DNA of 49,699 nt from Dehalococcoidia bacterium (GTDB lineage Bacteria > Chloroflexota > Dehalococcoidia > GIF9 > UBA5629). The notes beneath the pieces are model-generated. The model was not told where the DNA came from. It worked only from the letters and a program-made list of their open reading frames with translations, and ran no database searches. Position numbers and translations under genes: made by a program. Below, one piece after another: positions 27,364 through 36,015 of the stretch. Positions within the stretch are counted from its first letter, which is position 1; the number at the start of each line of letters is the position of its first letter. The stretch is taken from positions 1 through 49,699 of the forward strand of contig DUEX01000016.1 in assembly GCA_011170325.1 (NCBI GenBank). Direction: 5' to 3'.

Positions 27364-27392
27364 AGAGAGGTAGCTTAACCGGCTGCTTCTCT
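27364..27392 (+). other. 11-bp hairpin between binding-protein and acyl-CoA synthetase genes
   Basis: Bases 27364-27374 pair fully (two G-T pairs) with 27382-27392 around a seven-base loop TTAACCG. There is no T run, so it is not a standard terminator. Placed 40 bases after the binding-protein stop, it could stabilise the upstream mRNA or reduce transcription into the downstream genes, as intercistronic hairpins often do after binding-protein genes. Confidence 0.6.
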
Positions 27393-27446
27393 ATGGCTAC
27401 GGAAGTGGCGGGGTGTTATCAACAATGGGAGGAGCGTGGTTTAGAT

Positions 27447-29456
27447 ATGGGTAAAATAGAAATAGACTTAAAACATGTGGATACAAGTCTAGACCTTAAC
27501 GAATTTAAAGAGGATATTTGTCCTGATTTAGACCTGAACGAGAACAACACATTGCCCAAAGTTATGCGGGCTCGGGTTCGGCAATGGGGCGGTGAGAAAA
27601 TATGGATGACTCACAAGGATTTCGGTATTTGGCAACCTTATACCTGGAAAGATTGTTATGAGCGTATAGAGTTGGTTCACCTTGGCTTGGTGAGCTTGGG
27701 GCTTGAACCCGGGGATGTGGTTGGTATTATTGGAGATAATGACCCGCGTTGGTTCTGGGCAGAGTTTGCTGTTCAGGTGGGGCGGGGTATAGTCGCAGGC
27801 ATGTATACCGACTACCATTATGCCGAGGTGAAGTATGTCTTGGGCTTTAGCAAAGCCACGTTCGCTTTCGCCAAAGACCAGGAAATGGTAGATAAGATAG
27901 TACATGAAAAGGACAACTTGCCTAACTTGAAGAAGTGCATTTATTGGGAATCCAAGGGATTGTGGTTCTATGAACAGCCGTGGCTGATGAGCTATGATGA
28001 GCTGGAAGACCTGGGCAGGGAATATAAGAAGAGCCACCCCACCCTTTTCGACGAGAATATTGATAAGGGGCAGCCTGATGAACCGGCGGTGATAATGCTG
28101 AGTTCGGGCACTACCCGGATGACCGAGGACGGAGTTCCCAGGTCGCAGATGGGGCAGATGACGCACCGTGCTGTGATGGCAAATTTGATAGGAATTTTTA
28201 AGTTAGACGCTTGGTATCCGACCGATAGATGGCTTTCCTACCTGTCACCTGCCTGGGGCGAACAGTATTTCGGTCTCACCGGTGGTCTTCTATCAGGTTT
28301 GGAGGTAGATTTCCCCGAGGAGCCGGAAACAATTAATAATGATATCAGGGAGATAGGCCCTCAAGCCTTGTTATTCCCAGCTAGGCTCTGGGAGGCTAGA
28401 ATCGCGGAGGTGTTCAGTCGTTTAAAGGATTCCAGTCGATTTAAGAGATTTTTCTATAACCGTTTTCTGCCACTAGGCTATAAGATGGCAGATTACGTAA
28501 TGACGGGAAAGAAAGCGCCGCTGTGGCTATCGATATTAAACAAGATCGGATATTGGCTAGTGTTTAGACCGTTAAGAGACCAAATGGGGTTACTACATCT
28601 TAGGCATGGATACAATGCGGGTGCTACTTTGGGTCCGGAGTCACTTCGTTGGCTCCACGCCCTTGGCATACCCGTGAAGCAGCTTTACGGCACCACTGAG
28701 GCTGGGATTCATTGTATTCACCCGGATGGTGACATAGATTATGAAACCGTGGGGAAGGTTCTCAAGCCCGAATGGATAACGGTCAGTAAAGAAGGGGAGA
28801 TTTTGATGCGTGGCCCTATCCTAGGCTGTGGTTATCTTAATGACCTTGGAGCCTGGGAGAAGGTGTTTGATGAGGAAGGCTGGTATCATACAGGAGATGC
28901 CGGTCACATAAACGAAAACGGGCATCTTATATTTTACGACCGGATGAAGGACATGGTGACGATGCCTACGGGGAGAAAATTTTCTCCTCAGTACGTTGAG
29001 TCTCGGCTTAAGTTTAGTGAGTTCATAACGGATTGTATTGTATTGGGGGGGGAAGATAAGGCCTTCGTGTCAGCAATAGTAACTGTGGATTATGCAAATG
29101 CCGGTGACTGGGCAGAAAAGCATCGTGTCCCCTATACAACTTATCCTGACCTGTCTCAGAAGTCTCAAATCTATGACCTTGTCAAAGAAGAGGTGGAGCG
29201 AGTCAATCTATATCTTGCTGACGACATAAAGATAAAGAAATTCGCTAATCTCCATAAGGAATTCGATGCCGATGATGCTGAGCTTACCCGTTCGGGGAAA
29301 ATAAGGCGAAAGTTCTTCGAAGAGCGTTATGCCGAGCTTATTGCCACTATCTACTCCGATGCGGAGAAGTATGAGACGGAGGCACCGGTAAAGTACAGAG
29401 ATGGTAGGACAGGGAAGATAAGAACATCTGTTACCATCAAGACCGTGATAGAATAA
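27447..29456 (+). CDS. Long-chain-type acyl-CoA synthetase (AMP-binding)
   Basis: A 669 aa ANL ligase of the FAA1/COG1022 type. Early features are GDVVGIIGDNDPRWFWAEFAV and GIVAGMYTDY. The later core has LYGTTEAGIH, WYHTGDAGHINENGHLIFYDRMKD and the C-terminal LTRSGKIRRKFFEERY with the catalytic lysine region. The P-loop is odd: SSGTTRMTEDGVPRSQMGQMTH instead of SGTTG-x-PKG, so the usual glycine and lysine are missing. The start at 27447 has GGGAGGAG 12 bases upstream; the in-frame ATG at 27393 directly abuts a hairpin and has no ribosome binding site. Its position inside the liv operon suggests it activates the imported acid. Confidence 0.88.
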   Translation: MGKIEIDLKHVDTSLDLNEFKEDICPDLDLNENNTLPKVMRARVRQWGGEKIWMTHKDFGIWQPYTWKDCYERIELVHLGLVSLGLEPGDVVGIIGDNDPRWFWAEFAVQVGRGIVAGMYTDYHYAEVKYVLGFSKATFAFAKDQEMVDKIVHEKDNLPNLKKCIYWESKGLWFYEQPWLMSYDELEDLGREYKKSHPTLFDENIDKGQPDEPAVIMLSSGTTRMTEDGVPRSQMGQMTHRAVMANLIGIFKLDAWYPTDRWLSYLSPAWGEQYFGLTGGLLSGLEVDFPEEPETINNDIREIGPQALLFPARLWEARIAEVFSRLKDSSRFKRFFYNRFLPLGYKMADYVMTGKKAPLWLSILNKIGYWLVFRPLRDQMGLLHLRHGYNAGATLGPESLRWLHALGIPVKQLYGTTEAGIHCIHPDGDIDYETVGKVLKPEWITVSKEGEILMRGPILGCGYLNDLGAWEKVFDEEGWYHTGDAGHINENGHLIFYDRMKDMVTMPTGRKFSPQYVESRLKFSEFITDCIVLGGEDKAFVSAIVTVDYANAGDWAEKHRVPYTTYPDLSQKSQIYDLVKEEVERVNLYLADDIKIKKFANLHKEFDADDAELTRSGKIRRKFFEERYAELIATIYSDAEKYETEAPVKYRDGRTGKIRTSVTIKTVIE

Positions 29457-29479
29457 GCAGAGTGGTAGGAGGATAAGCT

Positions 29480-30337
29480 ATGCCTATTATCGATTGGACT
29501 AGAATTCCTTTGTTCCAAGGGAGACAGAAAGTCGAAAGCGACAGTGCCATACTGAGGGTCGAAGACCTTTACCTTCGTTTTGGTGCACTTGAAGCTGTGA
29601 AGGATGTTAGCTTTGAAGTCAAGGGGAACGAAATCTTATCCATTATCGGACCCAATGGAGCCGGGAAAACCTGCGTTCTCAATTGCATAAACGGGTTTTA
29701 TCGCCCGCAGCGAGGTAGAATCTATTTCAAAGATAAAGAAATCACAAAGCTTCCTTCTCATCGGATCGCTCCTTTAGGTATCTCTAGAACTTTTCAGAAT
29801 CTTGCCCTTTACACTGGGCTGACGGCTTTAGACAACCTGATGGCAGGAAGACACCCACATCCTGCAATGAGTAAAGAGGGTGTTATCAGTGGGGCGTTTT
29901 ATTTTGGCAGAGCACACAGAATAGAAATTGAGAATCGAGAGGTGATTGAGTACATAATCGACCTGTTAGAAATGGAAGAAATAAGAGGCAAAGTAGTGCA
30001 TTCTCTTTCTTATGGACAACGGAAGAAGGTGGAGCTGGGCAGAGCCTTAGCTTTAGAGCCTGAACTCCTTCTACTCGATGAGGTTATGGCGGGGATGAAT
30101 CTGGACGAAAAGGATGATATGGCTCGTTATGTTATCGATGTTCACGAGCTCTGGGGTATCCCTGTGGTCCTGGTGGAGCATGACATGGGGGTTGTTATGG
30201 ACCTGTCTGATAGGGTGATTGTGATGGATTGGGGAACTAAAATTGCCGAGGACGTTCCAGAAGTGGTCAAGAAGGACCCCAGGGTCATTAGTGCCTACTT
30301 GGGTACCGCCGAGGCTGCAGAGAGGAGGATTACATAG
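29480..30337 (+). CDS. livG: Branched-chain-type ABC transporter ATPase LivG
   Basis: A 285 aa ABC ATPase with Walker A GPNGAGKT (about residues 58-65), SRTFQNLALYTGLTALDNLM in the Q-loop region, signature LSYGQRKKVELGRAL, Walker B LLLLDEVMAGM and H-loop VEHDMGVVMDLSDRV. The Q-loop tract and the VEHDM switch are typical of LivG. An N-terminal stretch of about 20 residues (IDWTRIPLFQGRQK) precedes the ABC domain. In the family LivG and LivF form a heterodimer under LivH and LivM. Confidence 0.95.
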   Translation: MPIIDWTRIPLFQGRQKVESDSAILRVEDLYLRFGALEAVKDVSFEVKGNEILSIIGPNGAGKTCVLNCINGFYRPQRGRIYFKDKEITKLPSHRIAPLGISRTFQNLALYTGLTALDNLMAGRHPHPAMSKEGVISGAFYFGRAHRIEIENREVIEYIIDLLEMEEIRGKVVHSLSYGQRKKVELGRALALEPELLLLDEVMAGMNLDEKDDMARYVIDVHELWGIPVVLVEHDMGVVMDLSDRVIVMDWGTKIAEDVPEVVKKDPRVISAYLGTAEAAERRIT

Positions 30338-30386
30338 AAAATAGGTGAAGGCGTTAGGATAGCAGATTGTAGAGGGAGGCGTTTTT

Positions 30387-31178
30387 ATGCTGAAGGTAGA
30401 TAATATTGAAGTCCTGTATCAGGGTAGTATTTTGGTGCTAAGGGGTGTCTCTTTGGAGGTTCCCGATGGGCAGATTATTACTATACTGGGGGCCAATGGT
30501 GCTGGGAAGACTACCACGCTTAGGGCCATATCTGGGTTACTTAAACCAGAGGAGGGGGAGGTGAGCGATGGTAGCATTGAATTTGATGGGCAGAGAGTAG
30601 AGAATAGCAGCCCCGAGTTTACCGTTAAATTGGGCATTGTTCAGGTGATGGAAGGGCGGAGATCGTTTGAGCACCTTACCGTGGAGGAAAACTTATTGGT
30701 AGGGTCTGCTCTTCGCAAGGACATGAGCGGAATCAAAAGCGATTTAGAGATGGTTTATGGGTATTTTCCCAGACTTAAGGAACTTCGCCGTAACGTTATT
30801 GGCTGGTGCTCGGGAGGGGAGCAACAGATGACAGTGATAGGTCGCGGCATGATGTCGCATCCGAAACTCATGCTGCTCGACGAGCCTTCTCTGGGACTTA
30901 GCCCAACGTTGGTTCTACAGATATTCGATATAGTGAGGAAGATTAATACGGAGATGAAGATAGGTATGTTGCTGGTGGAGCAGAATGCTTTAGCTGCCCT
31001 GAATATGGCTGAGTATGGCTATGTCATGGAAAATGGCAGAGTGGTACTTGATGGACCTTCTCCCAAACTGATAGACAATGAGGATGTAAAGGAATTCTAT
31101 CTGGGGCTAACCGAGATAGGCAAGCGAAGTTATCGAGATGCCAAACATTACAAACGAAGGAAAAGGTGGTTGGCTTAG
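30387..31178 (+). CDS. livF: Branched-chain-type ABC transporter ATPase LivF
   Basis: A 263 aa ABC ATPase with Walker A GANGAGKT (about residues 33-40), VQVMEGRRSFEHLTVEENLL, signature CSGGEQQMTVIGRGMM, Walker B LMLLDEPSLGLSP and VEQNALAALNMAEYGYVMENGRVV, all hallmarks of LivF. The ribosome binding site GAGGGAGG precedes the ATG. The C-terminus carries a basic KHYKRRKRW tail. A strong hairpin follows the gene and probably ends the operon transcript. Confidence 0.95.
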   Translation: MLKVDNIEVLYQGSILVLRGVSLEVPDGQIITILGANGAGKTTTLRAISGLLKPEEGEVSDGSIEFDGQRVENSSPEFTVKLGIVQVMEGRRSFEHLTVEENLLVGSALRKDMSGIKSDLEMVYGYFPRLKELRRNVIGWCSGGEQQMTVIGRGMMSHPKLMLLDEPSLGLSPTLVLQIFDIVRKINTEMKIGMLLVEQNALAALNMAEYGYVMENGRVVLDGPSPKLIDNEDVKEFYLGLTEIGKRSYRDAKHYKRRKRWLA

Positions 31179-31253
31179 GGTTTGTATATTTGGCTGGCTA
31201 ACATTGTTTTGATAAGTTAGCAAAGTTTTGTTTTCAAAAGGCGTTGGCAGAAT

Positions 31254-31289
31254 GCGTAGCTACACTTCTTCAAGTTGTAGCTACGTTTG
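31254..31289 (+). terminator. Hairpin terminator after livF
   Basis: CGTAGCTACA (31255-31264) pairs exactly with TGTAGCTACG (31276-31285). The stem can extend inwards with CTT/AAG around a CTTC loop. The bases after it are TTTG, a weak U tract. It is placed 76 bases after livF and 78 bases before the crotonase gene, suggesting termination or strong attenuation there. Confidence 0.65.
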
Positions 31290-31362
31290 TTATGGGGGTT
31301 TTAATTGTTTGAATTAAGGAATCTCCCCCTCACCTAAATAATAATTTATCAAAGGAGGAGCC

Positions 31363-32115
31363 ATGTCAGTAGTAATTTACCAAAGGGAGGGCAAAGTAGC
31401 CTACATTACTTTAAACCGCCCCGAGCGCCTTAATGCTCTGAATCGCGAGACGTGCATAGAGATGGCAGCAGCCTGGCAGAAGTTCAAGGATGATGAGGCA
31501 TGGGTGGCGATTTTGACTGGGGCAGGCGAACGGGCCTTCTGTGCTGGCTTCGATGTTTCAGGTGGTGCAGCATCTTCAGAGGATGCTCGCTATGCTCTGG
31601 GTGCAACTCCTACTGCTCGTGACATATGGAAGCCAGTTATTGCCGCGGTACACGGCTATTGCCTGGGGGGTGGTTTCCTGCTTGCACAGGAGTGCGATGT
31701 GAGGGTTGCTAGTGAGGAAGCTCAGTTCGGGTTGCCGGAGCCCAAGTTGGGTCTGGCAACTGCGTTTAGTTCGTGGTTCCATCGCTATCTTCCGGCTGGA
31801 CCAGCGTTAGAGCTTTTACTTTGGGGCGACCCTATAACAGCCTCTCGAGCCTATGAACTTGGGTTCGTGAACAAAGTAGTGCCCCGAGCCCAGTTGATGG
31901 AAGTAGCCAAGGAAATGGCGGACAGAGTCTGTACCGTTGGTCCTATTGCAGTGAGGAGAATGAAAGAGTTATTCTATGCAGGAAGGGAGCTCACCAGGGA
32001 GCAAGGCATAGAGTTGATGTCACGCTATTTTGATGAAGTAGCCAATTTGGCAGATACGACCGAGGGGATTCAGGCTTTCTTGGAGAAGAGAAAGCCCAAG
32101 TTTGAAGGGAGGTAA
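31363..32115 (+). CDS. Enoyl-CoA hydratase/isomerase (crotonase) family protein
   Basis: A 250 aa crotonase. The oxyanion-hole segments CAGFDVSGG (about 64-72) and HGYCLGGG (about 95-102) and the FGLPEPKLGL stretch are present. Of the two glutamates used by classical hydratases, the second (in GLPE) is present. The first, normally right after the GGG motif, is leucine (GGGFLLAQ). It may therefore be an isomerase or another crotonase-fold enzyme rather than a simple hydratase. It has its own AAAGGAGGAG ribosome binding site and lies behind the liv operon hairpin, so it may be partly separate from that transcript. It could process the CoA ester made by the upstream ligase. Confidence 0.88.
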   Translation: MSVVIYQREGKVAYITLNRPERLNALNRETCIEMAAAWQKFKDDEAWVAILTGAGERAFCAGFDVSGGAASSEDARYALGATPTARDIWKPVIAAVHGYCLGGGFLLAQECDVRVASEEAQFGLPEPKLGLATAFSSWFHRYLPAGPALELLLWGDPITASRAYELGFVNKVVPRAQLMEVAKEMADRVCTVGPIAVRRMKELFYAGRELTREQGIELMSRYFDEVANLADTTEGIQAFLEKRKPKFEGR

Positions 32116-32264
32116 CCTTAAGCGAGGTTTGGGGCACATCGTTGGTGGCTTTGGGAGGGGCTTTTCCGTGTCAGCTTCTGAATATACCACCGAGATTCTC
32201 TCACAGGTAAACAACCTCTTGGTGCGTGAGTTAAGTTAGGCTTCGTATGTGTGCCCCATCTTTT

Positions 32265-32356
32265 GGGAGTGGATGAGCTCCGGTGGGCTCCACGGACTTC
32301 AAATCCGCTGGTGGGCATTTTTAATGTCCATAGTGGTTCGACTCCCTCCACTCCCG
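32265..32356 (+). tRNA. selC: tRNA-Sec (anticodon TCA)
   Basis: An 8-bp acceptor stem GGGAGTGG/CCACTCCC (32265-32272 with 32348-32355), a long 6-bp D stem (GAGCTC/GGGCTC with one G-T) with a 4-base loop, anticodon TCA at 32299-32301 and a 7-bp variable arm (32312-32318) are the hallmarks of selenocysteine tRNA. The TTCGACT T-loop is present; its short stem has one T-C mismatch. The 3' CCA is not encoded. This is the UGA-decoding tRNA, and selA ends 132 bases downstream on the other strand. Confidence 0.95.
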
Positions 32357-32487
32357 CTTTCAAGAATCTACTTTAATTCTAAAGGGAGCCGAACACGATT
32401 TAGGTAGCTAGTTGCTATATTGGTATTAGGTCTGTTGATTCAATCAAACTCGCTTTGGTTATGTGTTAGGTGACTTAGTTGGCTACG

Positions 32488-33900
32488 TTAGCTAATGGTG
32501 TCAGCTTCTTTAGTTTGGTCAAGATGAGTGGATGGGAAGAGCAGTCGTAATGCCTGGGTGACACTTTCTTCCTCTTCGGGAAGCACGCATCGTGGATCGA
32601 GAATCAAGGAATTCTTTTCTACGCGCCCTATAATAGGTGGACGATGTTGCCTCAGTTTTCTGGCTAGGTCGTGAACCTTAGCCTCTGCCTTCAGCTTAAT
32701 AACCACGAGCCTAGTGGGCAGGGAGCTTGCGGGTAGGCTGCCTCCGCCAACTACGGATTCACCAGGAATTATAAGAGCCGGGCTCCCAAGTAACTGTAAC
32801 CATCTCTCAGCCCGTCTTTCTATCTCTGTCAATGGCATGGCAATTAGGCGAAGCACGGGAATTTTATCCAGGGCTTCGCCTTTAAGATAGTGGAGCAATG
32901 TAGCAACGAGGCCAGCAAGCCTCACCTTGTCAATGCGAGCTGCCCTTGCCAAAGGATGTCTCTTTAGCTTGTCAATAAGCTCTTGTTTACCCACGATTAT
33001 GCCTGCCTGCGGTCCACCTAGAAGCTTATCGCCGGAGAAAAAGACTAATGCAGCGCCGGCGGAGACGCTATCCTGAACTCGGGGTTCAGGCTCAAGACCA
33101 AATTTGGTGGTATCAATAAAGCATCCGCTTCCTAGGTCATCGAGCACTGGGAGATTATGTCGTTGTCCAAGCTCAACTAGCTCCTCGAGGGTAACACCCT
33201 GGGTAAATCCGATTATTTTGAAATTACTTGAGTGAACCCGAAGTAACGCCTTTGTTCTGGGGGTAATCGCTTGCTCATAGTCAGTGAGGTAGGTGCAATT
33301 AGTTGTTCCGACTTCTACGAGCTTGGCACCGCTTTGGCGCAGCACCTCAGGAATTCGAAAACCTCCGCCGATCTCTATTGCTTGTCCTCGGGAGACTATA
33401 ACCTCTTTCCCTCTGGCTAAAGCACTGAGGGCAAGTAATACTCCGGAGGCATTATTATTAACTACCAGAGCAGCCTTGGCACCGGTTAACTGGCAAAGGA
33501 GGTGTTCGATGTGAACTTGGCGGGAACCCCTCCGGCCTCTATCAAGGTCAAACTCCAGATTGCTGTAGCAATTAGAGACTTGATTCATGGCCTCTATTGT
33601 CTCAAGACTGAGAGGGGCTCTTCCAAGATTAGTATGAAGTATGACGCCAGTGGCATTTACTACTGGTTGCAGAGGCGAGCTTTCCAAAGCACGGGTTTCA
33701 CTCTCAATCGAGTCTACTATTTCCTCAAGGGACGGAGGTGATTCGCCCTGGCTTATAGAGCGACGAATTTCTTCCAGTCGCTGGTGGATCAGGTCCAGAA
33801 CCAACTCACGGGGAAAAACCTGGCAAAGCTTTTTAATGTGCTCTTCAGAGAGCAGCTTATCCACACTGGGAAGTTGACGGAATTTGGTCTCTAGGTTCAT
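32488..33900 (-). CDS. selA: L-seryl-tRNA(Sec) selenium transferase
   Basis: SelA converts Ser-tRNA(Sec) to Sec-tRNA(Sec) with selenophosphate and PLP. The 470 aa length is typical. It begins with the RQLPSVDKLL N-terminal domain; VVNATGVILHTNLGRAPLS (about residues 82-100), RGQAIEIGGGFRIPEVL, and the PLP lysine segment FFSGDKLLGGPQAGIIVG are present. The start codon overlaps the selB stop (ATGA), so translation is coupled. selD is not in the window. Confidence 0.97.
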   Translation of the reverse strand: MNLETKFRQLPSVDKLLSEEHIKKLCQVFPRELVLDLIHQRLEEIRRSISQGESPPSLEEIVDSIESETRALESSPLQPVVNATGVILHTNLGRAPLSLETIEAMNQVSNCYSNLEFDLDRGRRGSRQVHIEHLLCQLTGAKAALVVNNNASGVLLALSALARGKEVIVSRGQAIEIGGGFRIPEVLRQSGAKLVEVGTTNCTYLTDYEQAITPRTKALLRVHSSNFKIIGFTQGVTLEELVELGQRHNLPVLDDLGSGCFIDTTKFGLEPEPRVQDSVSAGAALVFFSGDKLLGGPQAGIIVGKQELIDKLKRHPLARAARIDKVRLAGLVATLLHYLKGEALDKIPVLRLIAMPLTEIERRAERWLQLLGSPALIIPGESVVGGGSLPASSLPTRLVVIKLKAEAKVHDLARKLRQHRPPIIGRVEKNSLILDPRCVLPEEEESVTQALRLLFPSTHLDQTKEADTIS

Positions 33901-35759
33901 CGTCTCAATACTCGTTCATTGCCAACTCGGCGGGTTATTTTCTGCTCATCGAGATATTCCATGAGGGCTACGGCGTGTCTGCGACTGGTTTGGAACAGGT
34001 CGCGAGCTTCAGCTACGGTTATCTTCCCCCGCGATTCTATGTGCTTGACAACCTGCTTTAACATTTCCTCATAGGCAGGGGCGCTAAAGATAATCCCATC
34101 GCCTGCCTTAACCATTTTTCGCTCCTCGATAAGCAAGTTGAGGAGATCGGGCTCGAGAGGCAAAGTGGTGGGTGGTGAATATGGATTTTGAGCCAAGGCC
34201 TTGAGGAAAACATCAACCTTGACCTGCTGCTCAGGGGAGAGTCTGATACTATGCGAGGGAAGTCTTACCGCTGTCTTGTCATCAACCAAGACACGTTCGT
34301 CAACGAGTTTTTGCAATATATTATCAAACTGCGAGGGCGGTATTTTGAGTTGACTTTTGAGTTCTTCCTTAGGCATCCCCCGACGCAATGGAAACCGGCG
34401 ATGGTAGTTTTGGGTTAATCTCTCCGCCTCCTTTGTCAGGTGTTCCCAGTGGCTATAGGGAAAGAGGAGCTGGTGTAAGCCCTCATGACCAACCGCAATT
34501 ACTTGGGCCTTGCTAACTAGACTTCTCAGCGCTTGCTTAGCTTCAGCCTCAGAAAGATGAGATTGAAGTATTACCTTCTCAAATTCTGACGGCGGACTAG
34601 CTTCCAATGCGGCAAGGAGGAGATCCTCTGAAGTGCCTTCGGCTCTGGACTTCAAACTCTGTATGATGGTGCGTTGAAAACGACGATGTCGCTTGGGGCA
34701 AGTGTCAACGATTTCACCACCACCTAGAGTTCCCTTTTGGGAAGAGCGAATAACAAAGAGGTCACCCTTGGCTACAGCTACTGGACGGACTAGATTCACT
34801 TGAGCCCAGCCGGTTTCACCGGGGTCAAGCCTCTCTCTGTCTAAGAGACGAATCCTGCCTGCTACTTCATGAGAGCCGGTGTGGAAGGTAACAGACATGT
34901 TATGCTTGATGGAGCAGGGAAGAGTGGAGATTGCTCGGAGTTTAGCGTCAAGAAGGTAGGTTGGTTTAAGCCATCCTGGGGTAGTTATTACCATTCCTCG
35001 TTCAATCTCCTCAAGAGTGACCTTGGTCAGATTGGCAGCCACACGACTACCCGGCAGCGCAGTATCAATCTTCTGCTTGTGCATCTCCAAACCACGGATA
35101 GAAGTCCTCAGCCCAGGTGGCAAGATCTCCACATTCTGCCCTATGTTAAGTTTACCGTCAATTAAGGTACCGGTCACCACGGTGCCGAAACCCTTTGTGG
35201 TGAAGACGCGGTCAATATGTAGTCTCGCCTTGCCGATGTCTTCCCTCGGCGTGGTAGAGTCCAAGAGATGGTCGATGGTGGAGATTAAGCTAGGCAGCCC
35301 CTCACCAGTTATCGCTGAAACAGCGACAATCGGAGCATCATTTAGGGTAGTCCCTTTCACCAACTCCTTAGCTTCCGAGATTACTAGCTCCAGCCACTCC
35401 TTATCAACAAGGTCTTTCTTGGCAATGACCATAATGCCCGTTTTGATATTAAGAAGGTCAAGGATAGCTAAATGTTCTCTGCTTTGTGGCATTACCCCCT
35501 CGTTAGCGGCGATGACGAATAGAACTAGGTCAATGCCTCCAGCTCCAGCTAGCATGTTTTTAACAAACCTCTCATGACCAGGCACATCAATGATGCTAAC
35601 CTGCCGTCCGCTGGGAAGTTTGAGCCAAGCAAATCCCAGGTCAACGGTCATCTCACGTCTTTTCTCCTCTGGCAGCCGATCAGGATCAATGCCGGTGAGA
35701 GCGTAAACTAAAGCTGACTTGCCATGATCTACGTGGCCTGCGGTACCTAGAATATACAT
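33897..35759 (-). CDS. selB: Selenocysteine-specific elongation factor SelB
   Basis: SelB delivers Sec-tRNA to UGA codons that carry a SECIS hairpin. The 620 aa protein has the G1 motif GTAGHVDHGKSALV (residues 5-18), IDVPGHERFVKNMLAGAGGID and AKKDLVD in the G domain, EF-Tu-like beta domains, and C-terminal winged-helix repeats (about 380-620) that bind SECIS RNA, ending EQKITRRVGNERVLRR. Together with selA and selC this shows that the organism inserts selenocysteine at UGA. Confidence 0.97.
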   Translation of the reverse strand: MYILGTAGHVDHGKSALVYALTGIDPDRLPEEKRREMTVDLGFAWLKLPSGRQVSIIDVPGHERFVKNMLAGAGGIDLVLFVIAANEGVMPQSREHLAILDLLNIKTGIMVIAKKDLVDKEWLELVISEAKELVKGTTLNDAPIVAVSAITGEGLPSLISTIDHLLDSTTPREDIGKARLHIDRVFTTKGFGTVVTGTLIDGKLNIGQNVEILPPGLRTSIRGLEMHKQKIDTALPGSRVAANLTKVTLEEIERGMVITTPGWLKPTYLLDAKLRAISTLPCSIKHNMSVTFHTGSHEVAGRIRLLDRERLDPGETGWAQVNLVRPVAVAKGDLFVIRSSQKGTLGGGEIVDTCPKRHRRFQRTIIQSLKSRAEGTSEDLLLAALEASPPSEFEKVILQSHLSEAEAKQALRSLVSKAQVIAVGHEGLHQLLFPYSHWEHLTKEAERLTQNYHRRFPLRRGMPKEELKSQLKIPPSQFDNILQKLVDERVLVDDKTAVRLPSHSIRLSPEQQVKVDVFLKALAQNPYSPPTTLPLEPDLLNLLIEERKMVKAGDGIIFSAPAYEEMLKQVVKHIESRGKITVAEARDLFQTSRRHAVALMEYLDEQKITRRVGNERVLRR

Positions 35760-35986
35760 CTTAATATCTGCCTATATTACCCTGATTTTCTCCTTAGGGG
35801 CTACCATTGCCTCCCCGATAATCGCGCGTCTATGTCTGCTTCAACCAGCCTCTCGAGCAGGAGTCTTGGCTTTCCCTTGGGCAAAGAGAAGGGCAGCCCA
35901 CGCGGATGCAACCTCATTTTGGACAAATCCCCTGCTCGATTTTGCCCTCGCATTTCTATTTGGCAAATTAAATTCTGCTTGCGCGT

Positions 35987-36015
35987 ATTATACTGTAGCA
36001 CGGGGTTTTAGTCTA
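35987..36015 (-). promoter_or_regulatory. Likely promoter of selB-selA
   Basis: On the minus strand, TATAAT (35992-35987) is a perfect -10. TAGACT (36015-36010) lies 17 bases upstream as a four-of-six -35. It would give a leader of about 220 bases before the selB ATG, whose 5' end is unusually long for this window. Confidence 0.5.

Noticed and set aside
27393-27446. ATG 27393 as the start of the long-chain acyl-CoA synthetase
   Set aside because: It directly follows an 11-bp hairpin and has no Shine-Dalgarno site, whereas ATG 27447 has GGGAGGAG upstream.
35801-36001. A 66-codon minus-strand ORF upstream of selB
   Set aside because: It has no ribosome binding site, an arginine-rich composition typical of chance frames, and overlaps the likely selBA promoter.
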